From JBDTNQ01 sp039933635 (GTDB lineage: Bacteria > Acidobacteriota > Vicinamibacteria > Vicinamibacterales > SCN-69-37): a stretch of DNA of 25,695 nt. Position numbers and translations under genes: made by a program. The notes under the pieces are model-generated. The model worked only from the letters and a program-made list of their open reading frames with translations, ran no database searches and was not told the origin of the DNA. The stretch covers positions 1 through 25,695 of the forward strand of contig JBDTNQ010000064.1 of assembly GCA_039933635.1 (NCBI GenBank), read 5' to 3'. Position 1 is the first letter of the stretch. Every line of letters starts with the position of its first letter. This document shows positions 16,475-23,363 of this stretch, in pieces.

Positions 16475-18039
16475 TAGTTGAGCACAAAGGAAAACACGTT
16501 CGCGCCGGCGGCCACGGTGACGTACTGCAACCCGTCCATCGCGTACGTGATTGGGGCGTTCGTCAATGGAGCGCCGAGGCGCGAGTGCCACAGCGCCTCG
16601 CCGTTCGTCGCGTCGAGCGCCTCGATGCCGCCCGAGCCCGATGTAAACAGCACATTGCCCGCCGTGGTCAAAATGCCGGCTTTCGCGGTGCCCGCCGGCC
16701 ACTTGTGGCTCCAGCGGATCTTGCCCGTCCTGTAGTCGAGGGCCTGAATCATCGTCTCGGCCCAGCCGCCGCGATCGGTCCCACCCCATCCAGCCGGGTT
16801 GTCACTCGGGTCGTAGATGTACCAAACGCTGAACGCGCGCGAGGCGCTGACGTAGAAAAGGCCGGTCTTGGGACTGAACGACGGCGACTGCCAGTTCGTG
16901 GCGCCACTCTGATCGGGCGACACCAGCGTGCCATCGATCTGGGGCATCTTCGCCGCGTTCGGAATCGGTTGGCCGGCTGCGTCGTACCCGGTCGACCAGT
17001 TCGTCTTCACGAACTCGGTGGACACGATTGCCTTCCCGGTGGCGCGATCGAGCACGAAGAAATGGCCGTTACGCGACGCCTGCGCGATCAGTTTGCGCGG
17101 CTGACCGTTGATCTCGCCGTCGAACACCACGGCCGTCTCGGTGGCATCCCAGTCATGGGTGTCGTGCGGCGACGCCTGGAAATACCACGCCATCTTCCCG
17201 GTGTCCGGGTGAAGCGCAACGATAGAGGCTGTGAAGAGGTTGGCACCGGCCCGATTTTTGTGGGCGATGACCGGCTGCGGATTGCCAGTCGTCACGAACA
17301 CGAGATCGAGAGACGGATCGTACGTGACTGGCTGCCACGTCATGCCACCGCCGTTCTTCATCACGTCCTCGTTGGGCCAGGTCTCCGATCCGAAGTCGCC
17401 CTTCTTTTGCGGCACCGCATACCAACGCCAGAGCAGCGCGCCATTCGCGGGATCCCGCGCATCCACATAGCCCGGGTTGTCCATGTCATCGCCGCTCACA
17501 CCCGTCATAAGCCGCCCATTGATGAGCACGGGCGCCGTCGAGGCGTAATAGAAGCGCTCGGGCTCGCAGATCAGCGTGTCCCATTTCTTCGCGCCGTCCG
17601 CCATGTTCAAAGCCACCAGATGGCAGTCTGGCGTTTCCATGTACAGCGTGTCGCCCCACGCGCCGACGCCGCGATTGCTGAGATGATTGCCGCCCTTCGA
17701 CGGCCACGTGTAGTGCCACCGCTCGCGTCCGGTGCGGGCGTCCACGGCATAGGCATGGTCGGGCGTCGTGAAGTACAGCACGCCGTCGATCATCAACGGC
17801 GTCGACTTGATGGGCCCTCCGCCAGGGGCGCCGTACAGCCACGCGAGGCTCAGCGCCTTCACGTTGGTCGTCGTGATCTGCGCCAATGTGCTGTAGCGAC
17901 GCCCGGAGTAGTCGCCGTTGAATGTCGGCCACGACGTCGTCGGCGCCGCGCCAAGCGTCTTGGGATCGAGCGCCACCTGCGCGCTCAGCACCGAGGCCGC
18001 AACGAACACGAGACCGGACAAGAGCCACGCGCGTTTCAT
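16474..18039 (-). CDS. PQQ-dependent alcohol/sugar dehydrogenase (quinoprotein beta-propeller)
   Basis: The protein has 521 residues. A Sec signal peptide is visible (MKRAWLLSGLVFVAASVLSAQ). The mature protein has repeated W-docking beta-propeller blades: WPTFNGDYSGRRYSTLAQIT, AVDARTGRERWHYTW, ALDYRTGKIRWSHKW and ALDATNGEALWHSRL. SPHDTHDWDATETAVVFDGE and GGGMTWQPVTYDP match the PQQ-dehydrogenase core. It should oxidise an alcohol or aldose in the periplasm and pass electrons to a cytochrome c. The start ATG (18037-18039) overlaps the cytochrome stop as ATGA, which supports that partnership. No haem-binding CxxCH is within this protein, so the adjacent gene probably supplies the electron acceptor. 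No pqq biosynthesis genes are in the window. The substrate cannot be told. Confidence 0.92.
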   Translation of the reverse strand: MKRAWLLSGLVFVAASVLSAQVALDPKTLGAAPTTSWPTFNGDYSGRRYSTLAQITTTNVKALSLAWLYGAPGGGPIKSTPLMIDGVLYFTTPDHAYAVDARTGRERWHYTWPSKGGNHLSNRGVGAWGDTLYMETPDCHLVALNMADGAKKWDTLICEPERFYYASTAPVLINGRLMTGVSGDDMDNPGYVDARDPANGALLWRWYAVPQKKGDFGSETWPNEDVMKNGGGMTWQPVTYDPSLDLVFVTTGNPQPVIAHKNRAGANLFTASIVALHPDTGKMAWYFQASPHDTHDWDATETAVVFDGEINGQPRKLIAQASRNGHFFVLDRATGKAIVSTEFVKTNWSTGYDAAGQPIPNAAKMPQIDGTLVSPDQSGATNWQSPSFSPKTGLFYVSASRAFSVWYIYDPSDNPAGWGGTDRGGWAETMIQALDYRTGKIRWSHKWPAGTAKAGILTTAGNVLFTSGSGGIEALDATNGEALWHSRLGAPLTNAPITYAMDGLQYVTVAAGANVFSFVLN

Positions 18040-18896
18040 TTCAGCGTCACCAGATACGCGACCAGATTGTGAATGTCCGCGTCGCTGACGCGGTCGAGCC
18101 ATTCGTGGTGCGCGCGGAGTGGATCCTCGACGGCCACCTTGACCGCCGGCGTCCTGCGGATCGTCCGCATGACACCCGAAGCGTCGCGGAGGCTCACGAA
18201 GAAGTCGTCCTGCTCGATCAGCTGTCCCGTGATCGGCAGACCCGATTGCGGCGTCACGGTCACCGTGATCGCCGTCCGGCTTGGCGCGCCACCGCGTCCA
18301 CCGAATCGCGCGGCGACCGGAAACAGCATGCGTTGCTGCAAATCGACGGGACCATACCGCGTCCCGACCTTGGCGAGATCGCCGGTCGGCGAGTGGCACG
18401 CGCCGCATCCCCCAGCACCCGCAAAGTACGCCGCGCCGGACGTCGCGTTGCCGGTCAGGATGTCTCCGGGCTCGAACAGGGCGGACCCACGCAGGGTGTC
18501 GTTGATGCGCTGCCGGATGTACTGCATGACGTCGGCCACCTCTGCGTCCGTCAGGCTCGCGCTCGGTCGGCCGCTCTGCGTCGGGTGCCCCTTCTTCAGA
18601 AACGGACCAAGCTCGCTGCCCTGGCGATCCTTGAGGATGAGCAGCGAATGCAGCAGGCTCGGCACCTGATCGCTGCCGCGCGCGGTTGCGGCGTGACAGC
18701 TGGTGCACTCGAGCGCCCACACGCGACGGCCGCGATCGACCGCCGCAGCATTGACCACAGGCCTGTCCGTGGGCCCGACGTTTGGTCGCGGCCCAACGGA
18801 GCCGGCCGGCGTCTGCGCCCGTAAGGCCAACGACGCCGTCAGCACGCAGAGCGTGACGGCCAACCCGACGATCGATGTCCTGAACGACGAAGTCAT
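18036..18896 (-). CDS. Exported di-haem cytochrome c
   Basis: The protein has 286 residues. Residues 1-27 look like a Sec signal (GLAVTLCVLTASLALRAQ). Two haem-attachment motifs are present, CTSCH at 64-68 and CGACH at 164-168, each followed by a segment that could give the methionine ligand. A beta-rich insert at about 200-250 (TVTPQSGLPITGQLIEQDDFFVSLRDASG) lies after the second haem motif, and AYLVTLK closes the chain. Neighbour context (ATGA overlap with the PQQ dehydrogenase downstream and with the isomerase upstream) indicates it is the electron acceptor for the quinoprotein. Confidence 0.92.
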   Translation of the reverse strand: MTSSFRTSIVGLAVTLCVLTASLALRAQTPAGSVGPRPNVGPTDRPVVNAAAVDRGRRVWALECTSCHAATARGSDQVPSLLHSLLILKDRQGSELGPFLKKGHPTQSGRPSASLTDAEVADVMQYIRQRINDTLRGSALFEPGDILTGNATSGAAYFAGAGGCGACHSPTGDLAKVGTRYGPVDLQQRMLFPVAARFGGRGGAPSRTAITVTVTPQSGLPITGQLIEQDDFFVSLRDASGVMRTIRRTPAVKVAVEDPLRAHHEWLDRVSDADIHNLVAYLVTLK

Positions 18897-19759
18897 CCCA
18901 CGAACGCCTGTCTCAAGAGGGCGATGGCCCGCGGCGCTTCATCGGCCAGCGCCTTGGTGGACGCCTCGACGCTGATACGCCCGCTGTAGTTGATCGTCCG
19001 CAGGTTGGCGAAGAACGGCGCGTAGTCGAATTCGGACCACTCCAGCGGAAACACGCGGCCCTGCGGATTGGCCGTGTGCAGATGGCGGATGTGCTCGCGC
19101 GCCTCGAGGACAATCGCCGGATTTTCGTGTTCGCTCGCCAGATGATAAAAGTCGATCATCAGCTGGAAATTCGGATCGTCGATGGCCCTCACGAGTCGGA
19201 GCCCTTCGCCGGCGCTGTTGATGATGTTGCACTCCTGCTGACGCAGTGGCTCGATGGCCACGGTGATCTCGCGCGCACGCGCTTCGGGCGCGATCCGCTT
19301 GCCGAACTCGACGAGCTGCGCGAACCCCTCGTCGTGGCTCACGCCGTCCGGCACACGGCGGGCGCCGCCGCTGCCAAACACGATCACGCGCGTGCCCAGC
19401 CGCTGCATGCGATCGAAGGCTTTCCGCACGTAGGCCATCTGCTGCTCGCGGTCGATTCCTGGTCCCGTCACCTTGATCGCGGCTGGCAGGAACAGGTTTG
19501 ACGCGGGCGTCGGCAAACCGATCCGCGCGATCTCCGCCACCGCGCGCTCGAAGTCCGCGTCGGGCATGGTCGCAATCTCGGTCGTACTGAGTTCGATGTA
19601 ATCGAATCCGGCCGCCTTGGCCGCAGCCACGTTGGCGACGCCGCTGCAGTAGCCAACCTTGACGACGCCCGCCGAGGCCTGTCCCCAGGCGGCGAGCGGT
19701 GAGGTCGCACGCGCCGCGACGGACGCGGCTATCGCTCCAAGGAACGTTCGACGATGCAT
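18893..19759 (-). CDS. Tat-exported sugar isomerase/epimerase-like TIM barrel
   Basis: The protein has 288 residues. The N-terminus MHRRTFLGAIAASVAARATS is a twin-arginine signal (RRTFLG). The rest is a xylose-isomerase-like TIM barrel: VGYCSGVANVAAAKAAGFDYIELS for the first strand and helix, TVAIEPLRQQECNIINS carrying a metal-binding Glu, QLMIDFYHLASEHENP with Asp and His, IRHLHTANPQGR, and GRISVEAS near the end with the last Glu. This pattern fits the D-tagatose 3-epimerase and sugar phosphate isomerase/epimerase family. Export makes a phosphorylated substrate unlikely; a free keto-sugar is more plausible. It overlaps the cytochrome gene by ATGA. Confidence 0.9.
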   Translation of the reverse strand: MHRRTFLGAIAASVAARATSPLAAWGQASAGVVKVGYCSGVANVAAAKAAGFDYIELSTTEIATMPDADFERAVAEIARIGLPTPASNLFLPAAIKVTGPGIDREQQMAYVRKAFDRMQRLGTRVIVFGSGGARRVPDGVSHDEGFAQLVEFGKRIAPEARAREITVAIEPLRQQECNIINSAGEGLRLVRAIDDPNFQLMIDFYHLASEHENPAIVLEAREHIRHLHTANPQGRVFPLEWSEFDYAPFFANLRTINYSGRISVEASTKALADEAPRAIALLRQAFVG

Positions 19760-19779
19760 GAAGGAACCGGGTAGGGGGA

Positions 19780-19785
19780 AGTATA
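19780..19785 (-). promoter_or_regulatory. Possible internal -10 before the isomerase gene
   Basis: TATACT (five of six) lies 20 nt upstream of the isomerase ATG in the 33 bp gap after the galactokinase-like gene. It is the same hexamer as in the thr promoter. No matching -35 was found, so an internal promoter is only possible. Confidence 0.22.
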
Positions 19786-19792
19786 TGGGAAG

Positions 19793-21145
19793 TTAGGACC
19801 TGGAACTCTGCACTTCCTTGAGGCCCGGCGCCGGCCGAGCGATGAACCAATCCACGCCCGAGACGTGTGGGCACACCTCCCGGTAGCGCTCCGACCACGC
19901 CACGGCTACGCGGTCCGCCTCGGCGTCGTCGCCCTCCACCAGCCCCCAGACGCAGCCACCGAACCCGGCGCCGAAACTGCTCGACGCAAAGGCACCGACC
20001 GACAGGGCGGTGCTGGCCAGCGCGCGCGTTTCGTGAATCTGGTTGCCGAGTCCGTCGCTGGCGCCGGTCTGCGAAGCCAGACCGATCTCGCCCATCAGGC
20101 GCGCGTCCGCCGAGCGAAACGCGGCAACCGCGTCAGGCACTCGGGCATCCTCGGCCAGGAAGTGCGTAAGGCGACTGGTGAGATCGTCGGCCGTGAACTC
20201 GGAATGGCTCGAGTGGATCAGTACGTCGCGCAGCCGTTCGACCGCGTCGGGACCTGACGCGACGATCTCGGCAAGGGACGGCTTCGGGTCGAAGCCAGCG
20301 GCACGCCACGACGAGACGATCGCCGCCACCACGCGGGCGGCGCGATTGAAGCGATCCTTCGCATCGCTGGCTTTGCCGGCATGGACGCCGCTCGTCATGA
20401 TGATGAAGCGCCAGTCGCGCGGCATAGGCGCGTCACCGAGCCGCCGAACGGGCGCGTAGCCGAAGGCACTGAGGAGGCCCGCACGCGACGCGAGGATCGC
20501 GGTGTGATCCTGGGATCCGCCGTCCGTACCGACACCCGCGGTTCCGGCGAGCGTACGAAACGCGTGTCCGTTCTCGATCGTGCCGAGATACGACGCGAGG
20601 TCGAGCTCGTCCTGAATGGCCGCGGTCCAGACGGGCGTGCCCGGCAGCCCCGCGCGCGCCATCAGCGCGTGCGCGATGCCGACCACGAGTGCCGAGGAAC
20701 TGCTGGCTCCGGCCGCGCGCGGGAGGTCGCTGGCGATCGCGATGTCGACGCCCAGTGCCGCGCCGGGAAAATTCTGCGCGATGCGCCGCACGACGACGGC
20801 AACGTAGTTGGTCCAGCCGACGTAGGTTCGATCACGATCGGAGACGGCCAGCTCAAACTCCGCGGCATAGCGCGCATCCATCACGCGGACGCGATCGTCG
20901 GTCCTGGGTGCCGCAACCACGGCGAATCCGCGAGGGACGGCCGCGACGAGCGACCGGCCGCCGGCGTAGTCGGCGTGTTTCCCGACGACCTCGATGCGGC
21001 CCGGCACGATCCACGCGCCCATCGGCGCCACAGGGGTGGCGGCGGTCAGCCGCGTCCCGGCCATGTCCAGCAGTGGAGCGCGGGACCGGGCATAGTCCGG
21101 AGCGAATCCAGCCTCCTCCAGCGCGCGCGGCCAACTGAGACGCAT
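19793..21145 (-). CDS. Galactokinase-like GHMP sugar kinase
   Basis: The protein has 450 residues. Motif 1 is VPGRIEVVGKHADYAGG at 47-63, in place of the classical galactokinase GRVNLIGEHTDYN; Glu in GEH is replaced by Lys (GKH). Motif 2, the ATP loop, is RAAGASSSSALVVG at about 143-156. SQDHTAI near 220 matches the catalytic-Asp region, and motif 3 is SSFGAGFGGCVWGLV near 405. It should phosphorylate a hexose at C1 with ATP in the cytoplasm; galactose is the default guess, but the altered sugar-binding motif marks a distinct subfamily. Start ATG 21143-21145 overlaps the nucleotidyltransferase stop by one base (TGATG). No galT or galE is in the window. Confidence 0.85.
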   Translation of the reverse strand: MRLSWPRALEEAGFAPDYARSRAPLLDMAGTRLTAATPVAPMGAWIVPGRIEVVGKHADYAGGRSLVAAVPRGFAVVAAPRTDDRVRVMDARYAAEFELAVSDRDRTYVGWTNYVAVVVRRIAQNFPGAALGVDIAIASDLPRAAGASSSSALVVGIAHALMARAGLPGTPVWTAAIQDELDLASYLGTIENGHAFRTLAGTAGVGTDGGSQDHTAILASRAGLLSAFGYAPVRRLGDAPMPRDWRFIIMTSGVHAGKASDAKDRFNRAARVVAAIVSSWRAAGFDPKPSLAEIVASGPDAVERLRDVLIHSSHSEFTADDLTSRLTHFLAEDARVPDAVAAFRSADARLMGEIGLASQTGASDGLGNQIHETRALASTALSVGAFASSSFGAGFGGCVWGLVEGDDAEADRVAVAWSERYREVCPHVSGVDWFIARPAPGLKEVQSSRS

Positions 21146-21978
21146 CACACCGACACCGCGCGGCCGACGAGGCGACGGGAGACATCGGTGATGTCTGTTT
21201 GTCTCGACAAATCCAGCACCTCGCCCTCGGCGTGGAACGCCAGAAACTGCACGCCGCGGGTGAGCGCCACGGCGACGGCCATCGGAAGCTCGAACTCCCC
21301 CCGCGGCGATCGCGGTACGTCGCGGCACGCGTCGAAGATCTTCGAGTCGAACCGCCAGACGTTCATGCTCACAAGCGCGTGCGGCCCAGCCTTCGCCAGG
21401 ATATCGAAGCCCGGTTTCTCGACGATGGCCCTCAGGTTCTGGCCATCATCTACATCGAGCAACGCGAAGGAGGCGACGCGATCCGCGGGAATGTTGCTCG
21501 CCCGTACGAGCGCTGCGCGTTCGAACGCCGGCAGCCCTGGACCTTTCATGTGCCGAAGCTGTCGTAAGACCTCGACAGGATACAGATTGTCCGCGTTGGC
21601 CACGATGAACGGACTGTCGGCGATCCAGGTTTCGGCGGCGAGCAGCGCGTTGGCGGTCCCCAACGGTTCGGCTTGTATCAGCCACGTGAGGCGCACGCGG
21701 CGGGGCTTCTCGATCCGAGCGTAGCGATCGCGAATGACGTCGTGTTCGGGACCGATGACGAGGCCGATGTCCTCGTACCCGGCGTCCGCGAGCGACGACA
21801 GCACGTAGTCGAGAAAGGGTCGCGCGCCGCCTGCGGCGGTGTCGCCGACGGGGATCATCGACTTCAGCCCAGCGGTCGCGACACGCGCCTGTTCCGGGAG
21901 CAGCGCCCCGTCCGCATCGGCGTGGCGCATCCGAGTGGCCAGGCCGCGCGCCAGAATCACGGCCTTGACGTCGTTCAA
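21145..21978 (-). CDS. Sugar-1-phosphate nucleotidyltransferase (NTP_transferase family)
   Basis: The protein has 277 residues. The N-terminus MNDVKAVILARGLATRMR is the nucleotide-binding loop, with the usual A-G-x-G-T-R altered to A-R-G-L-A-T-R; a conserved-type lysine follows in GLKSMIPVG. AEPLGTANALLAAE and FIVANADNLYP give the family GT-AL and metal-binding Asp regions, and IVEKPG the late motif. It makes NDP-sugar from sugar-1-phosphate and NTP. With the coupled kinase, the pair would convert free sugar to NDP-sugar in two steps. The start is a TTG (21976-21978), just behind an eight-G run and an in-frame TGA. The altered loop leaves room for a changed nucleotide or a non-catalytic role. 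Confidence 0.83.
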   Translation of the reverse strand: MNDVKAVILARGLATRMRHADADGALLPEQARVATAGLKSMIPVGDTAAGGARPFLDYVLSSLADAGYEDIGLVIGPEHDVIRDRYARIEKPRRVRLTWLIQAEPLGTANALLAAETWIADSPFIVANADNLYPVEVLRQLRHMKGPGLPAFERAALVRASNIPADRVASFALLDVDDGQNLRAIVEKPGFDILAKAGPHALVSMNVWRFDSKIFDACRDVPRSPRGEFELPMAVAVALTRGVQFLAFHAEGEVLDLSRQTDITDVSRRLVGRAVSV

Positions 21979-22298
21979 GGCCCCCCCCAGTCAACCAATC
22001 GTCTCGTCATACGTCTAAGGCGGTGTGGGACGCGCGCCAATGGTCCGCCATTCTCTCAGATCGAATCGATTCCGCGCCGTTATACCTGACGAAACCCGGG
22101 TGCCGGTGTGACGCGGAGCGCGGAGGCATTTCGGCCCAAACTGGACCGTTTCTACAGGCTTTACCTGTCGGGGCCCGAAACTACCGTTTCACGACCGGCG
22201 TTTGGTTTACGATGCTCCGACGCTGGCCAGCCCTGCGGGTTCCTCGCGCGGCACGCTCTGCGCGCACACGGGCACGCCCGTCACCAAGTGAGATCCTG
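21979..22298. other. 320 bp intergenic region between divergent operons
   Basis: This gap separates the leftward nucleotidyltransferase and the rightward creatininase gene. It holds an eight-base G/C run (21981-21988), a TATACC at 22081, two related direct repeats at 22133-22190 and a weak -10-like TACGAT at 22208-22213 for the rightward gene. No protein-coding or RNA gene was recognised. Confidence 0.6.
22133..22190 (+). repeat. Two imperfect direct repeats upstream of the creatininase gene
   Basis: GGCCC-AAACT-GGA-CCGTTTC (22133-22152) and GGCCCG-AAACT-A-CCGTTTC (22172-22190) are spaced by about 40 bp. Each has internal dyad symmetry (AAAC/GTTT). A small hairpin, ACAGG (22154-22158) with CCTGT (22164-22168), lies between. 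The position just upstream of a possible -10 fits regulator binding sites. Confidence 0.45.
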
Positions 22299-23360
22299 AT
22301 GCCGAAAGCACGTCGTTCCAAGACCCGGGAAATCGAAGTCGACAATTACGGTGGCGGCGGCGCAACCGGCACATCCACAGGCGCCAAGGGCGTTATCGCC
22401 TGGGACAAGCGTCAGGGCGCGAGTGGGGCCGAGCACCACGTCAAGCCGTCGCACCAGGATCAGGCGCATGCGCCGCGGCGCAAGACGCTTTCGAAACTGA
22501 AGGTGCCGTCCTACTGCCTCGGCGACCTGTCCGCGATGGACGTCAAGGAATATCTGAAGTACAGCGACACCATCCTCATCCCGAAGGCGTCGCTCGAGCA
22601 GCATGGTCCGCACCTGCCGCTGTACTGCGATTCGATCTCGAGCGAGGAAGTGGCGCGCCGGGCCGGTGAGAAGGCCGGGATCATGTATACGCCGACGCTC
22701 TGGCTGGGCTACAGCCCGCAGCACATGAAAGCCGCTGGAAGCGGCGCGGGTTCCATTACCCTTCGCGTCGAAACCTATCTCAACCTGCTCTACGATCTCG
22801 GCCGCAGCCTGATTCATCACGGGTTCAACCGGCTGATTTTCGTGAACGGACACGGCTCGAACGTCAAGGTCGTCGACCCGGTCCTGCGCAAGCTGCGCAA
22901 TGAAACCGGCGCGCTCGTGGCCTACTACAAGCCGTATGCCGAGCGATACCTGGGTATGCTGAAGGACGTCCTCGAAGGCCCGACCGAGGAAACGCCCGGC
23001 TGGCACGCCGGCGAGCTCGAAACGTCACAGTGCCTGTGCCACGACCCCAAGCTGGTGCGGATGGAACGCGCCGTGATGGACCAGGCACACGCCCCGAAGT
23101 ACATGACGAAGCAGTGGAAGAAGAAAGACGGCATGCCCGATCTCGATTTCCAGGGCTACCAGTACTTCAACATGCCGTTCGAGCACGATGAGTTCACCGA
23201 CAGCGGCATCATGGGCAACCCGTTCCGTGGCGCCGCCTATAAGGGCGAGATCGCATTCACACGCTTCGCCAACCACCTGATCGACGCCGTGCACGAGTTC
23301 GAGCAGGTCAAGGTCACCATCAAGAATCGGGACTGGAGCGACGGAAAGATGATGGGCTGA
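22299..23360 (+). CDS. Creatininase family metal-dependent amidohydrolase
   Basis: The protein has 353 residues. The family core starts near residue 70. ILIPKASLEQHGPHLPLYCD carries the metal ligands (Glu100, His102, Asp111), NGHGSN follows later, and WHAGELETSQCL supplies the His-Ala-Gly-Glu metal motif. Members hydrolyse cyclic or linear amides (creatinine, formamidopyrimidines, mycofactocin peptide), and the substrate here is unknown. The first ~65 residues form an unusual low-complexity extension rich in Gly, Lys and His, with no signal peptide. The ATG at 22299 was preferred over the longer frame, whose upstream part is a non-conserved intergenic translation. The stop is 3 nt before the GTG of the enolase-like gene, so they form an operon. 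Confidence 0.88.
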   Translation: MPKARRSKTREIEVDNYGGGGATGTSTGAKGVIAWDKRQGASGAEHHVKPSHQDQAHAPRRKTLSKLKVPSYCLGDLSAMDVKEYLKYSDTILIPKASLEQHGPHLPLYCDSISSEEVARRAGEKAGIMYTPTLWLGYSPQHMKAAGSGAGSITLRVETYLNLLYDLGRSLIHHGFNRLIFVNGHGSNVKVVDPVLRKLRNETGALVAYYKPYAERYLGMLKDVLEGPTEETPGWHAGELETSQCLCHDPKLVRMERAVMDQAHAPKYMTKQWKKKDGMPDLDFQGYQYFNMPFEHDEFTDSGIMGNPFRGAAYKGEIAFTRFANHLIDAVHEFEQVKVTIKNRDWSDGKMMG

Positions 23361-23363
23361 CCC

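Noticed and set aside
15055..18072. Two long plus-strand ORFs opposite the oxidoreductase and PQQ dehydrogenase
   Set aside because: They are shadows of real minus-strand genes with clear domains; their composition is Arg/His/Val-rich.
16474..18720. N-terminally extended 748-residue version of the PQQ dehydrogenase
   Set aside because: The extension overlaps the cytochrome gene in another frame; the internal ATG at 18039 starts a proper signal peptide and gives an ATGA overlap.
21145..21328. 61-residue N-terminal extension of the galactokinase-like protein
   Set aside because: It overlaps the nucleotidyltransferase 3' end in another frame; the ATG at 21145 fits a TGATG junction.
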